The notes under the pieces are model-generated. The model did no database searches. It was given only the letters and a program-made list of their open reading frames with translations, and was not told the origin of the DNA. The translations under genes and the position numbers were made by a program. This document shows positions 1-6,651 of a stretch of 6,651 nt of DNA, piece by piece. How positions within the stretch are numbered: the stretch's first letter is position 1; every line of letters starts with the position of its first letter. Source of the stretch: Desulfocapsaceae bacterium (GTDB taxonomy: Bacteria; Desulfobacterota; Desulfobulbia; Desulfobulbales; Desulfocapsaceae); NCBI GenBank assembly GCA_029934775.1, contig JAOZLO010000160.1, positions 1 to 6,651 on the forward strand, written 5' to 3'.

Positions 1-21
1 TTTTTAAAGTCAAACCCGTCC

Positions 22-1398
22 TCAAACTAAACATCTTATCCAAAATCTTCCTTGATAGAAATCAGGATACTTTTGGATTTCAGCAGGTGAAGACGGAACC
101 AGGACTTCATTGGTAACATATCTATAGTCCCTGACCATTTCACGGGTCGCACTGCTGCTCCATTTCGTAAACCGATATTCAGTACACCTGAAGCTCTTGA
201 AAGTCACTGCTTTGACAAAAATATCGGTGAAATATGGGACAATATATTTATTATACTCTGACCTCCAAGGTGGTACCAGGGTAGGTTCTCTGTCAAGACA
301 GGAGATTTCTCCACTCCGGCAGGCATCTTTCAACTCTTGCCCCATCTTTCCATAAAAACCCAACGCATCAGTCAGGCTTTCTGCGTAACCCGCCTTCCTG
401 ACCATATCACGAAACACCCATATATAAAAAGAAGAAGGCATCTGGGCTCCTTTAATATGTTCCTTATATGTGGGTTGCAATAGATTGAAGGTCGGACTGA
501 CAGAAAAGGCCAGTTTCTGAGCTTTTCTCCCCACCGGCACATATCGACGAGTGCTTTCAGTATCAATATTCATCAATCCGCCGAGCGCAGACTGAAACTC
601 GGGAGACTTCAACTCATTTATAACTGCATGCCCATAATATTTGTAATTCATGTAGGCAAAAGTTCCATAAAAACCGGCAAAAATTACGCATATCCAAATC
701 AACACCATTATACGCTGCAGCAGTTGCAGTATTGGTTTGTCAGGATCAGATACTAAATAAAGAAGAGCGAAAAGAGCCACAGAGGGTAACAGCCAGATTC
801 CTTCCTCCCGGGTATACCACAACAGCGAAAAGGAAAAACCAAACCCGCCAGCCCATATAAATCTGTTCCAAAACGTACCATGTACCCGAGCCATAAGACC
901 AATCATGCACCCAAAAACTGCAAGAACCAGAGGCATTGAAAGACCTAATCGAAAAGCTCTCCCTGAGGCTGGGTAGTTGTACATAAAGGGATTTAATAGA
1001 ATTAAAGCAAAAAGGATAACCAGAGGCCACCTGTTTTTTACCAGAGGCCTCAAGGCAATAACTACGATAACAGATAGAAATGAATATAATAATTGTTGAA
1101 CCAGAAGTAGCGGCAGACCTGTATGATGTGCAAAAGCGATAAACAGAGGATACCCTGGACCCTTTACCAGGGTAACCTGGTTATACGATCCAAGCCATTG
1201 TCCACTCAGTATACTCCTGGCAAGATGAATAAACAGATAATCGTCATGGGGCGTATATGTTGCGAGAAAATCCTGCGCTTCAACAAGCCATAACCTGGCC
1301 AGAACCAGAATGATCATCCACCATATCAGCAGCCGGTCATCTGTAATTTTCCCCGGATAACATTTTGGTGATCTCAAAGAAAGAAAGAATTGTTTCAT
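22..1398 (-). CDS. Polytopic membrane protein, GT-C glycosyltransferase-like, uncharacterised; C-terminus possibly incomplete
   Basis: Likely an inner-membrane protein of the GT-C glycosyltransferase type, which move sugars from polyprenyl-phosphate donors; no member of this exact family is known to me by function. From ATG at 1398 it is 458 residues. A first membrane helix (about 24-42) is followed by an outward loop with His-Asp-Asp at 51-53, the place where GT-C enzymes carry a catalytic acidic pair, then KGPGYP at 79-84. Further hydrophobic segments lie near 85-116, 125-143, 152-171, 180-196, 201-217 and 230-251, with an Arg-Glu-Glu at 197-199. Residues 252-458 are hydrophilic, probably periplasmic, with two cysteines (360, 367) that could pair. 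A GTG two codons upstream (1404) is an alternative start; neither has a strong ribosome site. It begins about 30 bases after the flavoprotein gene. It ends at a TGA without the C-terminal helices common in GT-C proteins, so truncation or frameshift near the end is possible. Membrane protein is sure; glycosyltransferase role is inference. Confidence 0.72.
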   Translation of the reverse strand: MKQFFLSLRSPKCYPGKITDDRLLIWWMIILVLARLWLVEAQDFLATYTPHDDYLFIHLARSILSGQWLGSYNQVTLVKGPGYPLFIAFAHHTGLPLLLVQQLLYSFLSVIVVIALRPLVKNRWPLVILFALILLNPFMYNYPASGRAFRLGLSMPLVLAVFGCMIGLMARVHGTFWNRFIWAGGFGFSFSLLWYTREEGIWLLPSVALFALLYLVSDPDKPILQLLQRIMVLIWICVIFAGFYGTFAYMNYKYYGHAVINELKSPEFQSALGGLMNIDTESTRRYVPVGRKAQKLAFSVSPTFNLLQPTYKEHIKGAQMPSSFYIWVFRDMVRKAGYAESLTDALGFYGKMGQELKDACRSGEISCLDREPTLVPPWRSEYNKYIVPYFTDIFVKAVTFKSFRCTEYRFTKWSSSATREMVRDYRYVTNEVLVPSSPAEIQKYPDFYQGRFWIRCLV

Positions 1399-1428
1399 TT
1401 CCACGACCAGATTTTTTTAGCAATAGTA

Positions 1429-3006
1429 TCACTTCTTCTCGTGATATTCCTCTTCAGTGTTTACATCCCAGATATTATGCTTTGTAGTAATTTGGTTCTG
1501 AATATTCTCTACAGCGACCATAGCAGTCAACATTGAATGATCCGCATTATTATAACGATGCATCCCGTTTCTACCAACTAAGAACAGGTTCTCCAGGCTA
1601 TCTGTAAATGTACGTAGTTCTGCAAATTGATCGTAAGTACCAAAATATGCAGGGTACGTCTTTGGTACCCGGAGAATCGTTGAATCCAGTACATCATCCC
1701 TGTCAATTATATCAATTTCAGCAAGTTCGTCGATTGCAAACTGTTTGAACTGGTCATCAGACATATTCCAGAGTTCATCGCCTTCGTTGCAGAAATACTC
1801 CAAGCCAAGCCAGACAGTATCGCTATCCGCAACAAGATAAGGACTCCAGTTATTAAAAATCTGCAATCTTCCCAGTCTTACATCCTTTTCCTGTATATAA
1901 ATCCAGTTATCCGGAACAAGATTATTAATGGATTTGATATCTGTATCATTATTTATAATGAGTTTTTTAAGTAGCACGCCAACTGTTACAAAATCACGAT
2001 ACACCAACCCCTCTGCCACCTTTCGTACATTTGAAGGTACTTTTTCCTGATCCATTGCCCGAACCAGATCTTTAATGGGCATAGTTGAAAACAGGTAGTC
2101 ACAGTCCAGAGTTTTGGTATTTCCAGTTGCATTCTCACGAACCGTGAGCGCTGAAACCATCCCTTTACTTAAATTTATTCCAACAGCTTCATGTTCCATA
2201 TGAAGTTCTCCACCCATCTCCACAACCTGACGAGCGACCTCTTCCCATAACTGTCCCGGACCAAGTTTTGGATAAAGAAACTGTCCGATGAGGGAAGTTT
2301 CTGTATTTTTCTGATCTATTGACTGATCCTTTTTGAAAACTCCTTTAATGGCATGTAAAAGCGTTGTTGTGATCGACAAACCTTTTATTCTCTGGGCTCC
2401 CCAGTTTGCAGGAATAGAACCACAGGGAACGCCCCACACCTTCTCTGTATAATCCTGAAAAAAGGTTGTATAGAGCTCTTTTCCAAAACGATTAATCAAA
2501 AAATCTTCCAGATTCTTTTCATCTTTAATAGGTAAGATATTAATAAAAATATACGTCCACCCAATTTTCCAGATTCGTAAAAAACCTAAGTTTTTGAACG
2601 TTTTCCATTTAAGTGAAATCGGGTAATCAAAAAAAGACCGTAGAAAAAATATCCGGGACAGCCTGCTGCGAAGAAGAAGCACCTTATTTATTTTTTCAGG
2701 ATCAGCTCCCAGTTTTTTATCAGAAAATGGTAATTCGCGTCCCAAAACAATATCATCTTTAGCTGGTTCCTCCTGCAACGGCATTATAGCCTGCCACCAA
2801 TCCATAACCCTTTTTGATTTTGAAAAAAACCGATGCCCTCCGATATCGATTCTGTTTCCCTTGTATGAAATAGTTTTAGATATCCCTCCGATATCCGATG
2901 ACATTTCGTATATAATAGGCTTAATATCTGTATTTTTTAATAGTTCATAGGCGGCAGTAAGACCTGCAGGACCTGCCCCGATAATTAAAACTGTTTTGTT
3001 CTTCAT
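1429..3006 (-). CDS. FAD-dependent oxidoreductase, UDP-galactopyranose mutase / amine-oxidase-fold like
   Basis: A 525-residue flavoprotein with no visible signal peptide, probably cytoplasmic. The N-terminus is a Rossmann dinucleotide-binding fold: GAGPAG at 10-15 and Glu33 at the end of the second strand, expected to hold the adenosine ribose, followed by GGHRFFSK at 55-62. Family-like conserved patches include [20 protein letters not shown] starting at 188, NNWSPY at 385-390 and [12 protein letters not shown] at 402-413. The C-terminal FAD-contact motif [14 protein letters not shown] (478-491) resembles the end of UDP-galactopyranose mutase. It is longer than classical mutases (about 370-400 residues), so it is better placed with the broader HemY/COG1232-like oxidoreductases often seen in polysaccharide loci. 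It could be a sugar-nucleotide mutase, a lipid-carrier reductase or an oxidase; the sequence does not decide. ATG at 3006 lies 37 bases after the lyase gene with only a weak AGAG ribosome site. FAD binding is confident; the reaction is unknown. Confidence 0.85.
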   Translation of the reverse strand: MKNKTVLIIGAGPAGLTAAYELLKNTDIKPIIYEMSSDIGGISKTISYKGNRIDIGGHRFFSKSKRVMDWWQAIMPLQEEPAKDDIVLGRELPFSDKKLGADPEKINKVLLLRSRLSRIFFLRSFFDYPISLKWKTFKNLGFLRIWKIGWTYIFINILPIKDEKNLEDFLINRFGKELYTTFFQDYTEKVWGVPCGSIPANWGAQRIKGLSITTTLLHAIKGVFKKDQSIDQKNTETSLIGQFLYPKLGPGQLWEEVARQVVEMGGELHMEHEAVGINLSKGMVSALTVRENATGNTKTLDCDYLFSTMPIKDLVRAMDQEKVPSNVRKVAEGLVYRDFVTVGVLLKKLIINNDTDIKSINNLVPDNWIYIQEKDVRLGRLQIFNNWSPYLVADSDTVWLGLEYFCNEGDELWNMSDDQFKQFAIDELAEIDIIDRDDVLDSTILRVPKTYPAYFGTYDQFAELRTFTDSLENLFLVGRNGMHRYNNADHSMLTAMVAVENIQNQITTKHNIWDVNTEEEYHEKK

Positions 3007-3043
3007 AATTCTCTAGAAATATATAAGGGTAATTTGCAAAACT

Positions 3044-3913
3044 TCACTGTCGATACGAAGTACCATACTTTTTTTCTACATCATAATAGTCATCAAAGCC
3101 GATAACCTGCCGGACTTCTTTAAAAGACATCAGCCCCTGTGGGGATTTCCCTGCCTGCAACTCCTTCAATGCTCCTGCCATAGCCTGCATTGCTGCCGAA
3201 ACCAGGACCAGAGGATAAGCGGCCAACTTAAATCCTATCGTGTGAAGTTCGGAGGGGGAAAGCACTGGAGTTTTTCCACCATCAATGAGATTTGCCATAT
3301 GAACTCCAGGCACTTCCCTGCATATTGTCTGCATCTCCTCAACACTTTCAGGGGCCTCAACAAACAGTATATCGGCACCCAGTTCTGAAAAAGATCTCGC
3401 CCGCTCCATAGCTTCCTCCAGTCCATGATCAGTCCTGGCATCAGTGCGGCCAATAATAAGAATATCCAGCCCTTCTTTTCGAGCATCGGCAGCTGCCTTA
3501 ATCCTCTCATAAGCTTCATCTCTGGAAACAATCAGCTTGCCTTTGGTGTGTCCGCATCGCTTAGGTGACACCTGGTCTTCTATCATGACGGCTGCAAAAC
3601 CGGCACGGCCATAGCCATCAACAGTGCGACGGACATTCATCGCATTTCCGTAACCGGTATCACCATCCCCCATTACCGGAATTGAAACAGAGCTGCAGAT
3701 ATGCTGTCCCTGATCAACCATTTCACCATAAGATATCAATCCTGTGTCCGGCAAGCCCAAACGTGCTGCAGAAACTGCAAAACCAGACATAAAAGTGAGT
3801 GAAAAACCAGCCTGTTCAACCATTTTTGCCGACAACCCGTCAAAACAACAGGGCATGACATGGCATTTATCCATGGATAAAAGTTGTCGTAATTTTTGCG
3901 CTTGTGTTGACAT
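3044..3913 (-). CDS. Isocitrate lyase/PEP mutase superfamily lyase (dimethylmalate lyase-like)
   Basis: A 289-residue cytoplasmic TIM-barrel enzyme, close to the usual size of this superfamily (about 290-300). It has the N-terminal family pattern around Phe-Asp-Gly-Leu-Ser-Ala-Lys (24-30), the SGFAVSAARLG loop at 43-53, metal-site acids in GDGDTGYG (82-89), Glu112-Asp113, and the gating loop PKRCGH at 117-122 with catalytic Cys120. GRTDAR follows at 155-160, Glu186, and NLIDGGKTP at 208-216. The Cys loop marks it as a C-C lyase (Mg-dependent cleavage of 2-hydroxy acids) rather than PEP mutase, which lacks KRCGH. Compared with E. coli PrpB from memory, NITEFG is replaced by NLIDGG, and the SAFRAMN stretch after Tyr-Pro-Leu by VLVSAAM, so methylisocitrate is not the obvious substrate; 2,3-dimethylmalate-like or other substituted malates are candidates. 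Annotation pipelines often call such proteins carboxyvinyl-carboxyphosphonate phosphorylmutase, which I do not support. It lies 29 bases after the TRAP permease, suggesting that it acts on the imported acid. No strong ribosome site is visible. Confidence 0.9.
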   Translation of the reverse strand: MSTQAQKLRQLLSMDKCHVMPCCFDGLSAKMVEQAGFSLTFMSGFAVSAARLGLPDTGLISYGEMVDQGQHICSSVSIPVMGDGDTGYGNAMNVRRTVDGYGRAGFAAVMIEDQVSPKRCGHTKGKLIVSRDEAYERIKAAADARKEGLDILIIGRTDARTDHGLEEAMERARSFSELGADILFVEAPESVEEMQTICREVPGVHMANLIDGGKTPVLSPSELHTIGFKLAAYPLVLVSAAMQAMAGALKELQAGKSPQGLMSFKEVRQVIGFDDYYDVEKKYGTSYRQ

Positions 3914-3942
3914 ATCGGCAAAATATCCAGCTGCAGGGTAAC

Positions 3943-5214
3943 CTACAATTTATAAGGAATAAAGAGAGCAAGATCCTGCCAGAACCAGAGCAGCAGAACC
4001 GTACCCAGCATTATCAAAATAAAAGGCCAGACTCCTCGTATTACCTCTGAAAGGGGGGACTCCGCCACAGCCTGAATAACAAAAAGGTTGAGGCCCACAG
4101 GAGGTGTTATCAATGCACACTCAATCATGACAACAAACAACACTCCAAACCATATAGGATCAATTCCAAGTGCTGCCAGTGAAGGGTAAAGCACAGGCAT
4201 CATGATGAGAAGCATGGAAAGAGATTCCAGAAAAAAGCCCATGATCAACAAAACCACGCAGACAATCAGGATAAAAATAGCCGGCTGTGATATATTTGCC
4301 GTGATCGTTTCTGAAATTTCCTGCGGAATACGATAGAGAGTAATTGCCTTGCCAAACAACTTTGCTCCAGCAATGATGAGAAATATCGTCACTGTCGTCT
4401 TCATGGAATCATTAACGGCTTCCTTCAGTTTTTCCCAGGTCATGCGACGCATTGCGTAAACAATAACAAGTGCTACGGAAAATCCGATACCGGCAGATTC
4501 AGTCGGAGTAAACCACCCGGCATAGATTCCACCAATCACTATGGCTGCAAGAAGAACCGTCGGGATAGCAAGCAGCGTCGCATCCCACCGTTCCTTCCAG
4601 GACGCTTTTTTAACTGGTTCATATCCTTTCCCGAATCGGGCATAGATAAAGCAGAAACCAATAAAACAAAGTGCCAGAAAAAGCCCCGGACCAATCCCCG
4701 CAAGAAAAAGATCCACAATGGATTCCTCTGTTATCACTCCGTAAACAATCATGGGGATTGAGGGGGGAATCAGTATACCCAGCGTGCCACCGGCAGCCAC
4801 AAGCCCAAGGACAAAAGGACGATGATAACCACGGTCTGTCATTTCTGTAATTGCAACTGTTCCAATTGTTGCCGCTGTTGCCACGGAGGAACCTGAAATT
4901 GCAGCAAATATTGCACAACTGATAATAGTTGCTACTCCAAGACCTCCAGGCCAATGCCCCACCCAGCTTTGAACAGCCCTGAACAGATCATGACCAATGC
5001 CACCCTTGAGTAGAATATTTGACATGAGGAGGAACAGCGGCACTGCCAGAAGTATAAAACTGTCCATGGCACTGAAAAGGGCCAAGGGAACCATGGTGAG
5101 GGTAAATCCCTTCAATATCAGTAAAAAAAGACCAAGGCCGCCAAGCGAAAAGGCAACTGGAACGCGAAGCAATAGGAGAAGGATCAGAGAAGAAAGAATG
5201 TAAATTGAGGACAT
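3943..5214 (-). CDS. dctM: TRAP transporter large permease subunit (DctM type)
   Basis: The large membrane subunit of a tripartite ATP-independent periplasmic transporter, which carries an organic acid across the inner membrane using a sodium or proton gradient after delivery by the periplasmic receptor. From ATG at 5214 it is 423 residues, normal for DctM, and hydrophobic throughout with roughly a dozen membrane spans. Signature stretches are RVPVAFSLGG near 17-26, SGSSVATAATIG at 107-118, GTLGILIPPSIP from 143, GIDPIWFG near 350 and ITPPVGLNLFV from 369. A frame-consistent ATG at 5274 would add 20 residues of non-family sequence and overlap the small subunit gene, so it is rejected. The chosen start has an AGG eight bases upstream and lies 13 bases after the dctQ stop, a spacing typical of co-translated TRAP subunits. 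Family assignment is secure; the transported substrate cannot be read from this subunit. Confidence 0.95.
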   Translation of the reverse strand: MSSIYILSSLILLLLLRVPVAFSLGGLGLFLLILKGFTLTMVPLALFSAMDSFILLAVPLFLLMSNILLKGGIGHDLFRAVQSWVGHWPGGLGVATIISCAIFAAISGSSVATAATIGTVAITEMTDRGYHRPFVLGLVAAGGTLGILIPPSIPMIVYGVITEESIVDLFLAGIGPGLFLALCFIGFCFIYARFGKGYEPVKKASWKERWDATLLAIPTVLLAAIVIGGIYAGWFTPTESAGIGFSVALVIVYAMRRMTWEKLKEAVNDSMKTTVTIFLIIAGAKLFGKAITLYRIPQEISETITANISQPAIFILIVCVVLLIMGFFLESLSMLLIMMPVLYPSLAALGIDPIWFGVLFVVMIECALITPPVGLNLFVIQAVAESPLSEVIRGVWPFILIMLGTVLLLWFWQDLALFIPYKL

Positions 5215-5227
5215 GTATGGAGCCTGT

Positions 5228-5731
5228 TTATACCTTATGACCTGCTGCAGCAGCAACTTCTCCACCACGAACAAGCTTGAGAAATTCGACTATTGCCTGG
5301 ACAAAGAGCAGGCCAAAACCGACCGGAATAGCACTTTCGGTGAGCCACTTGGGCACTCCAAGCATGGTTGATGTTTTTCTACCCATTTCAATAGACTCAA
5401 AAACCACTCCCGCACCATAATAGAGCGCCACCAATGAAAAAAAGGCAATTGTAGTCAGTGACAGAAATTCAAGCAGTTTAATTTTATCCTTTGAAAGAGA
5501 GGATAAGAAAAGTTCAACCGTAATCAGATCTCTCAACTTCAAAATATGCGCACTGGCCAGGTAAACAGCCCACACCTGGAAAAATCTGGCCACCTCATCG
5601 ACCCAGATGGTCGGAGAATTAAACACCTTACGCATGACAACTTCGTAGGTAACCATCACGCCAATGGAGAAAAGCATCCAGGCCGAAATATGTGCAGCCA
5701 CCTCTGTAATTTTATCTATTAGACGAATCAC
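5228..5731 (-). CDS. dctQ: TRAP transporter small permease subunit (DctQ type)
   Basis: The small membrane subunit of the TRAP transporter, which partners DctM in the inner membrane and helps dock the substrate receptor. From the proposed GTG start it has 167 residues and four hydrophobic helices (about 16-35, 48-64, 88-110 and 133-154). The typical DctQ region YEVVMRKVFNSPTIWVDEVA spans 29-48, and the family-like stretch GVPKWLTESAIPVGFGLL lies at 125-142. The GTG at 5731 is preferred because GGTGA, a good ribosome-site match, sits four bases upstream and the product begins MIRLIDKITE as DctQ proteins do. The longest open frame starts at TTG 5782, adding 17 residues rich in Pro, Gly and Cys that are not family-like, though GGGG lies just before it. 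The gene follows the dctP stop by 102 bases. Family assignment is secure; the start is probable. Confidence 0.9.
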   Translation of the reverse strand: MIRLIDKITEVAAHISAWMLFSIGVMVTYEVVMRKVFNSPTIWVDEVARFFQVWAVYLASAHILKLRDLITVELFLSSLSKDKIKLLEFLSLTTIAFFSLVALYYGAGVVFESIEMGRKTSTMLGVPKWLTESAIPVGFGLLFVQAIVEFLKLVRGGEVAAAAGHKV

Positions 5732-5833
5732 CTGTTCACCACAGCGTGAACCGGGATATTGAGGAACTTCCCCGAAGATCAATCATCCCCGGACAAACTG
5801 CCATAATAATCCCGGATCATTTTTCTCATACGT
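5732..5833 (-). other. dctP-dctQ intergenic spacer with two overlapping mini-frames
   Basis: This 102-base spacer is the longest gap in the window. It contains two 16-codon ATG frames: one from 5829 to 5779, starting four bases after the dctP stop, and one from 5786 to 5736, ending just before the dctQ GTG; they overlap by eight bases. Neither has a recognisable product. There is no hairpin followed by a T-run, so no terminator is called. CCCGGA occurs twice on the plus strand (near 5788 and 5811), too short to interpret. The spacer may set the lower expression of membrane subunits relative to receptor that TRAP operons usually need, but that is inference. Confidence 0.35.
5736..5740 (-). promoter_or_regulatory. 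Ribosome binding site deciding the dctQ GTG start
   Basis: On the minus strand the five bases read GGTGA, complementary to the 3' end of 16S rRNA, and lie four bases before GTG at 5731. They support the shorter DctQ product over the TTG start at 5782. The same bases include the TGA that ends a 16-codon open frame beginning at ATG 5786, so local re-initiation is conceivable but unproven. Confidence 0.5.
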
Positions 5834-6651
5834 TTATAATTTATTTGCCTCTACAACAATTTGTTTCCCCAGGGCACCGGATCTTTCTTCATATCCTGTA
5901 ACCACAGACTTTGTAGCCTCACGCCAGAGATTCCGCTCAGCATCAGTCAAATCAACCACTTTAATTTTATCTCTTGACCACTCTAAAACTTCTCTCTCAA
6001 TGGCGCCCATTTTTTCACGAAGCTCTTTTTCAACACGGAGTCCCGCTTTACTGATAACTGCCCTCTCTTTTTCTGTGAGTCCCTGCCATACCTTCTCATT
6101 GATGATAACAATAAACTCTATATCAGCGTTATAGGTCAGGGTCATGTAATCCATGACTTCAAATAATTTTCTTGACTTTACAGCTGTAATCCCTGTCATT
6201 CCAGCATCAACCGTACCTCTCTGATAGGCAAGAAACTGTTTGGAACCGGACATCATTGTAGGAGCGCCTTCTACGGCAAGAACTGTATCACCCAGTGTTT
6301 TTCCAAAAACCCGTACTTTCTTTCCTTTCATATCGGCGGGGGTCTTAATGATATCTTTTTTTGTCAAGAGGATGGCACTGCCATATGCCTGCCACCAGAG
6401 AACTCGAGTCCCAGTACCTAGTATAGCCTCATCGAGAGCTTTGCGTATAGTGGATCCCGGTGCTGTAGCCTTGGCAACTTTTTCAGGGCTGTCAAACATA
6501 AAAGGAACATAAAAAATATCCACTGCCGGAATAGTGCCGGCAAAACGGGTCAGAGAGGCAACACCCATTTCAATGGCCCCGGAGGAAACTGCCTGGGGAA
6601 CCTCTTTATCTTTATACAGCTGGGCAGACGGATATATTTCAATTTTCAGTG
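5834..6651 (-). CDS. dctP: TRAP transporter periplasmic substrate-binding protein (DctP type), 5' end outside the window
   Basis: The periplasmic receptor of the TRAP system. The reading frame stays open to the right edge, so 271 codons and the stop are present, while the signal peptide and the first part of the mature protein lie beyond the window. Visible numbering starts at codon 6649. The upstream part reads EIYPSAQLYKDKEVPQAVSSGAIEMG from residue 4 (two overlapping family motifs, Tyr-Pro-Ser and Ser-Gly-Ala-Ile-Glu-Met-Gly), which is classic DctP sequence and shows that Met at 6568 is internal, not a start. The conserved ligand arginine that salt-bridges the carboxylate in SiaP-like receptors is expected at Arg113, within MKGKKVRVFG. 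A Trp-Trp pair and Tyr-Gly lie about 25-30 residues earlier. The stretch QFLAYQRGTVDAGMTG, from 138, matches the region following the binding cleft. The ligand is a carboxylic acid by family; which one is unknown. It heads the TRAP genes in the normal P-Q-M order. Confidence 0.93.
   Translation of the reverse strand, partial: LKIEIYPSAQLYKDKEVPQAVSSGAIEMGVASLTRFAGTIPAVDIFYVPFMFDSPEKVAKATAPGSTIRKALDEAILGTGTRVLWWQAYGSAILLTKKDIIKTPADMKGKKVRVFGKTLGDTVLAVEGAPTMMSGSKQFLAYQRGTVDAGMTGITAVKSRKLFEVMDYMTLTYNADIEFIVIINEKVWQGLTEKERAVISKAGLRVEKELREKMGAIEREVLEWSRDKIKVVDLTDAERNLWREATKSVVTGYEERSGALGKQIVVEANKL

Noticed and set aside
746..1030. Minus-strand 94-codon frame inside the GT-C-like gene
   Set aside because: It overlaps the membrane-spanning part of the longer gene in another frame and has no independent support.
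1405..1428. A/T run between the flavoprotein and membrane protein genes as a terminator
   Set aside because: On the transcribed strand it is an A-run without a preceding GC-rich stem, so it does not fit a rho-independent terminator.
3007..3043. TATATT-like sequence as a promoter before the flavoprotein gene
   Set aside because: No acceptable -35 element lies 16-18 bases upstream, and the gap is A+T-rich enough for a TATATT to occur by chance.
3744..3941. Plus-strand open frame of 65 codons over the start of the lyase gene
   Set aside because: It is a shadow of the well-supported lyase, with no ribosome site or family resemblance.
4751..4768. G-rich run that might form a quadruplex
   Set aside because: Only two G-runs occur together, and they encode the conserved Ile-Pro-Pro-Ser-Ile-Pro motif of DctM.
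4619..4954. Minus-strand 111-codon frame inside dctM
   Set aside because: It is an out-of-frame shadow of strongly conserved permease sequence.
4997..5203. Plus-strand open frame of 68 codons
   Set aside because: It is antisense to conserved dctM sequence; its Arg-rich product is what the reverse complement of Leu-rich membrane codons gives.
5242..5253. Perfect 12-base palindrome CTGCTGCAGCAG near the end of dctQ
   Set aside because: It falls in a run of four alanine codons and is explained by GCN codon repetition; as a hairpin it would have only four base pairs.
6240..6512. Plus-strand open frame of 90 codons
   Set aside because: It lies fully opposite the dctP-type gene, whose family motifs are clear, and its product has no recognisable features.

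Overview
This window holds six genes, all on the minus strand and tightly spaced, so transcription runs from the right edge to the left. In transcription order they are: a TRAP transporter periplasmic binding protein (dctP-type, cut by the right edge), the small TRAP membrane subunit (dctQ-type), the large TRAP permease (dctM-type), an isocitrate lyase/PEP mutase superfamily carbon-carbon lyase, a large FAD-dependent oxidoreductase related to UDP-galactopyranose mutase and amine-oxidase-fold proteins, and a polytopic membrane protein resembling GT-C glycosyltransferases. I see no RNA genes, insertion sequences, CRISPR arrays or convincing terminators, and no stretch above about 105 bases lacks a gene.

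Organism: a tripartite TRAP system with a periplasmic receptor points to a bacterium with a periplasm, most likely a Gram-negative of intermediate G+C. Gene content would suit an anaerobic or marine Desulfobacterota or another proteobacterium, but nothing in the window fixes the lineage, so this is a weak inference.

The window reads as two functional blocks on one strand. The right block (about 3044-6651) looks like an uptake-and-cleavage cassette. The TRAP system would import an organic acid, and the lyase, whose catalytic KRCGH loop is intact, would cleave it or a derivative, for example a substituted malate or isocitrate-like acid. The lyase lacks features of classical methylisocitrate lyase, so its substrate is open. 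The left block (22-3006) pairs the flavoprotein with a GT-C-like membrane protein, which suggests envelope glycan or lipid-linked sugar modification. Hand counts on sampled lines give about 42% G+C for the left block and about 48% for the right, so the 37-base gap at 3007-3043 may join two modules of different history.

Main annotation points: better starts for dctQ (GTG at 5731) and dctM (ATG at 5214) than the longest frames give; extension of the dctP-type gene through the right edge; and a possibly frameshifted or otherwise incomplete C-terminus in the GT-C-like protein at the left edge. Nothing here is a clear new defence or mobile system. The most interesting possibilities are the unassigned substrate of the TRAP-lyase cassette and the uncharacterised flavoprotein/GT-C pair.
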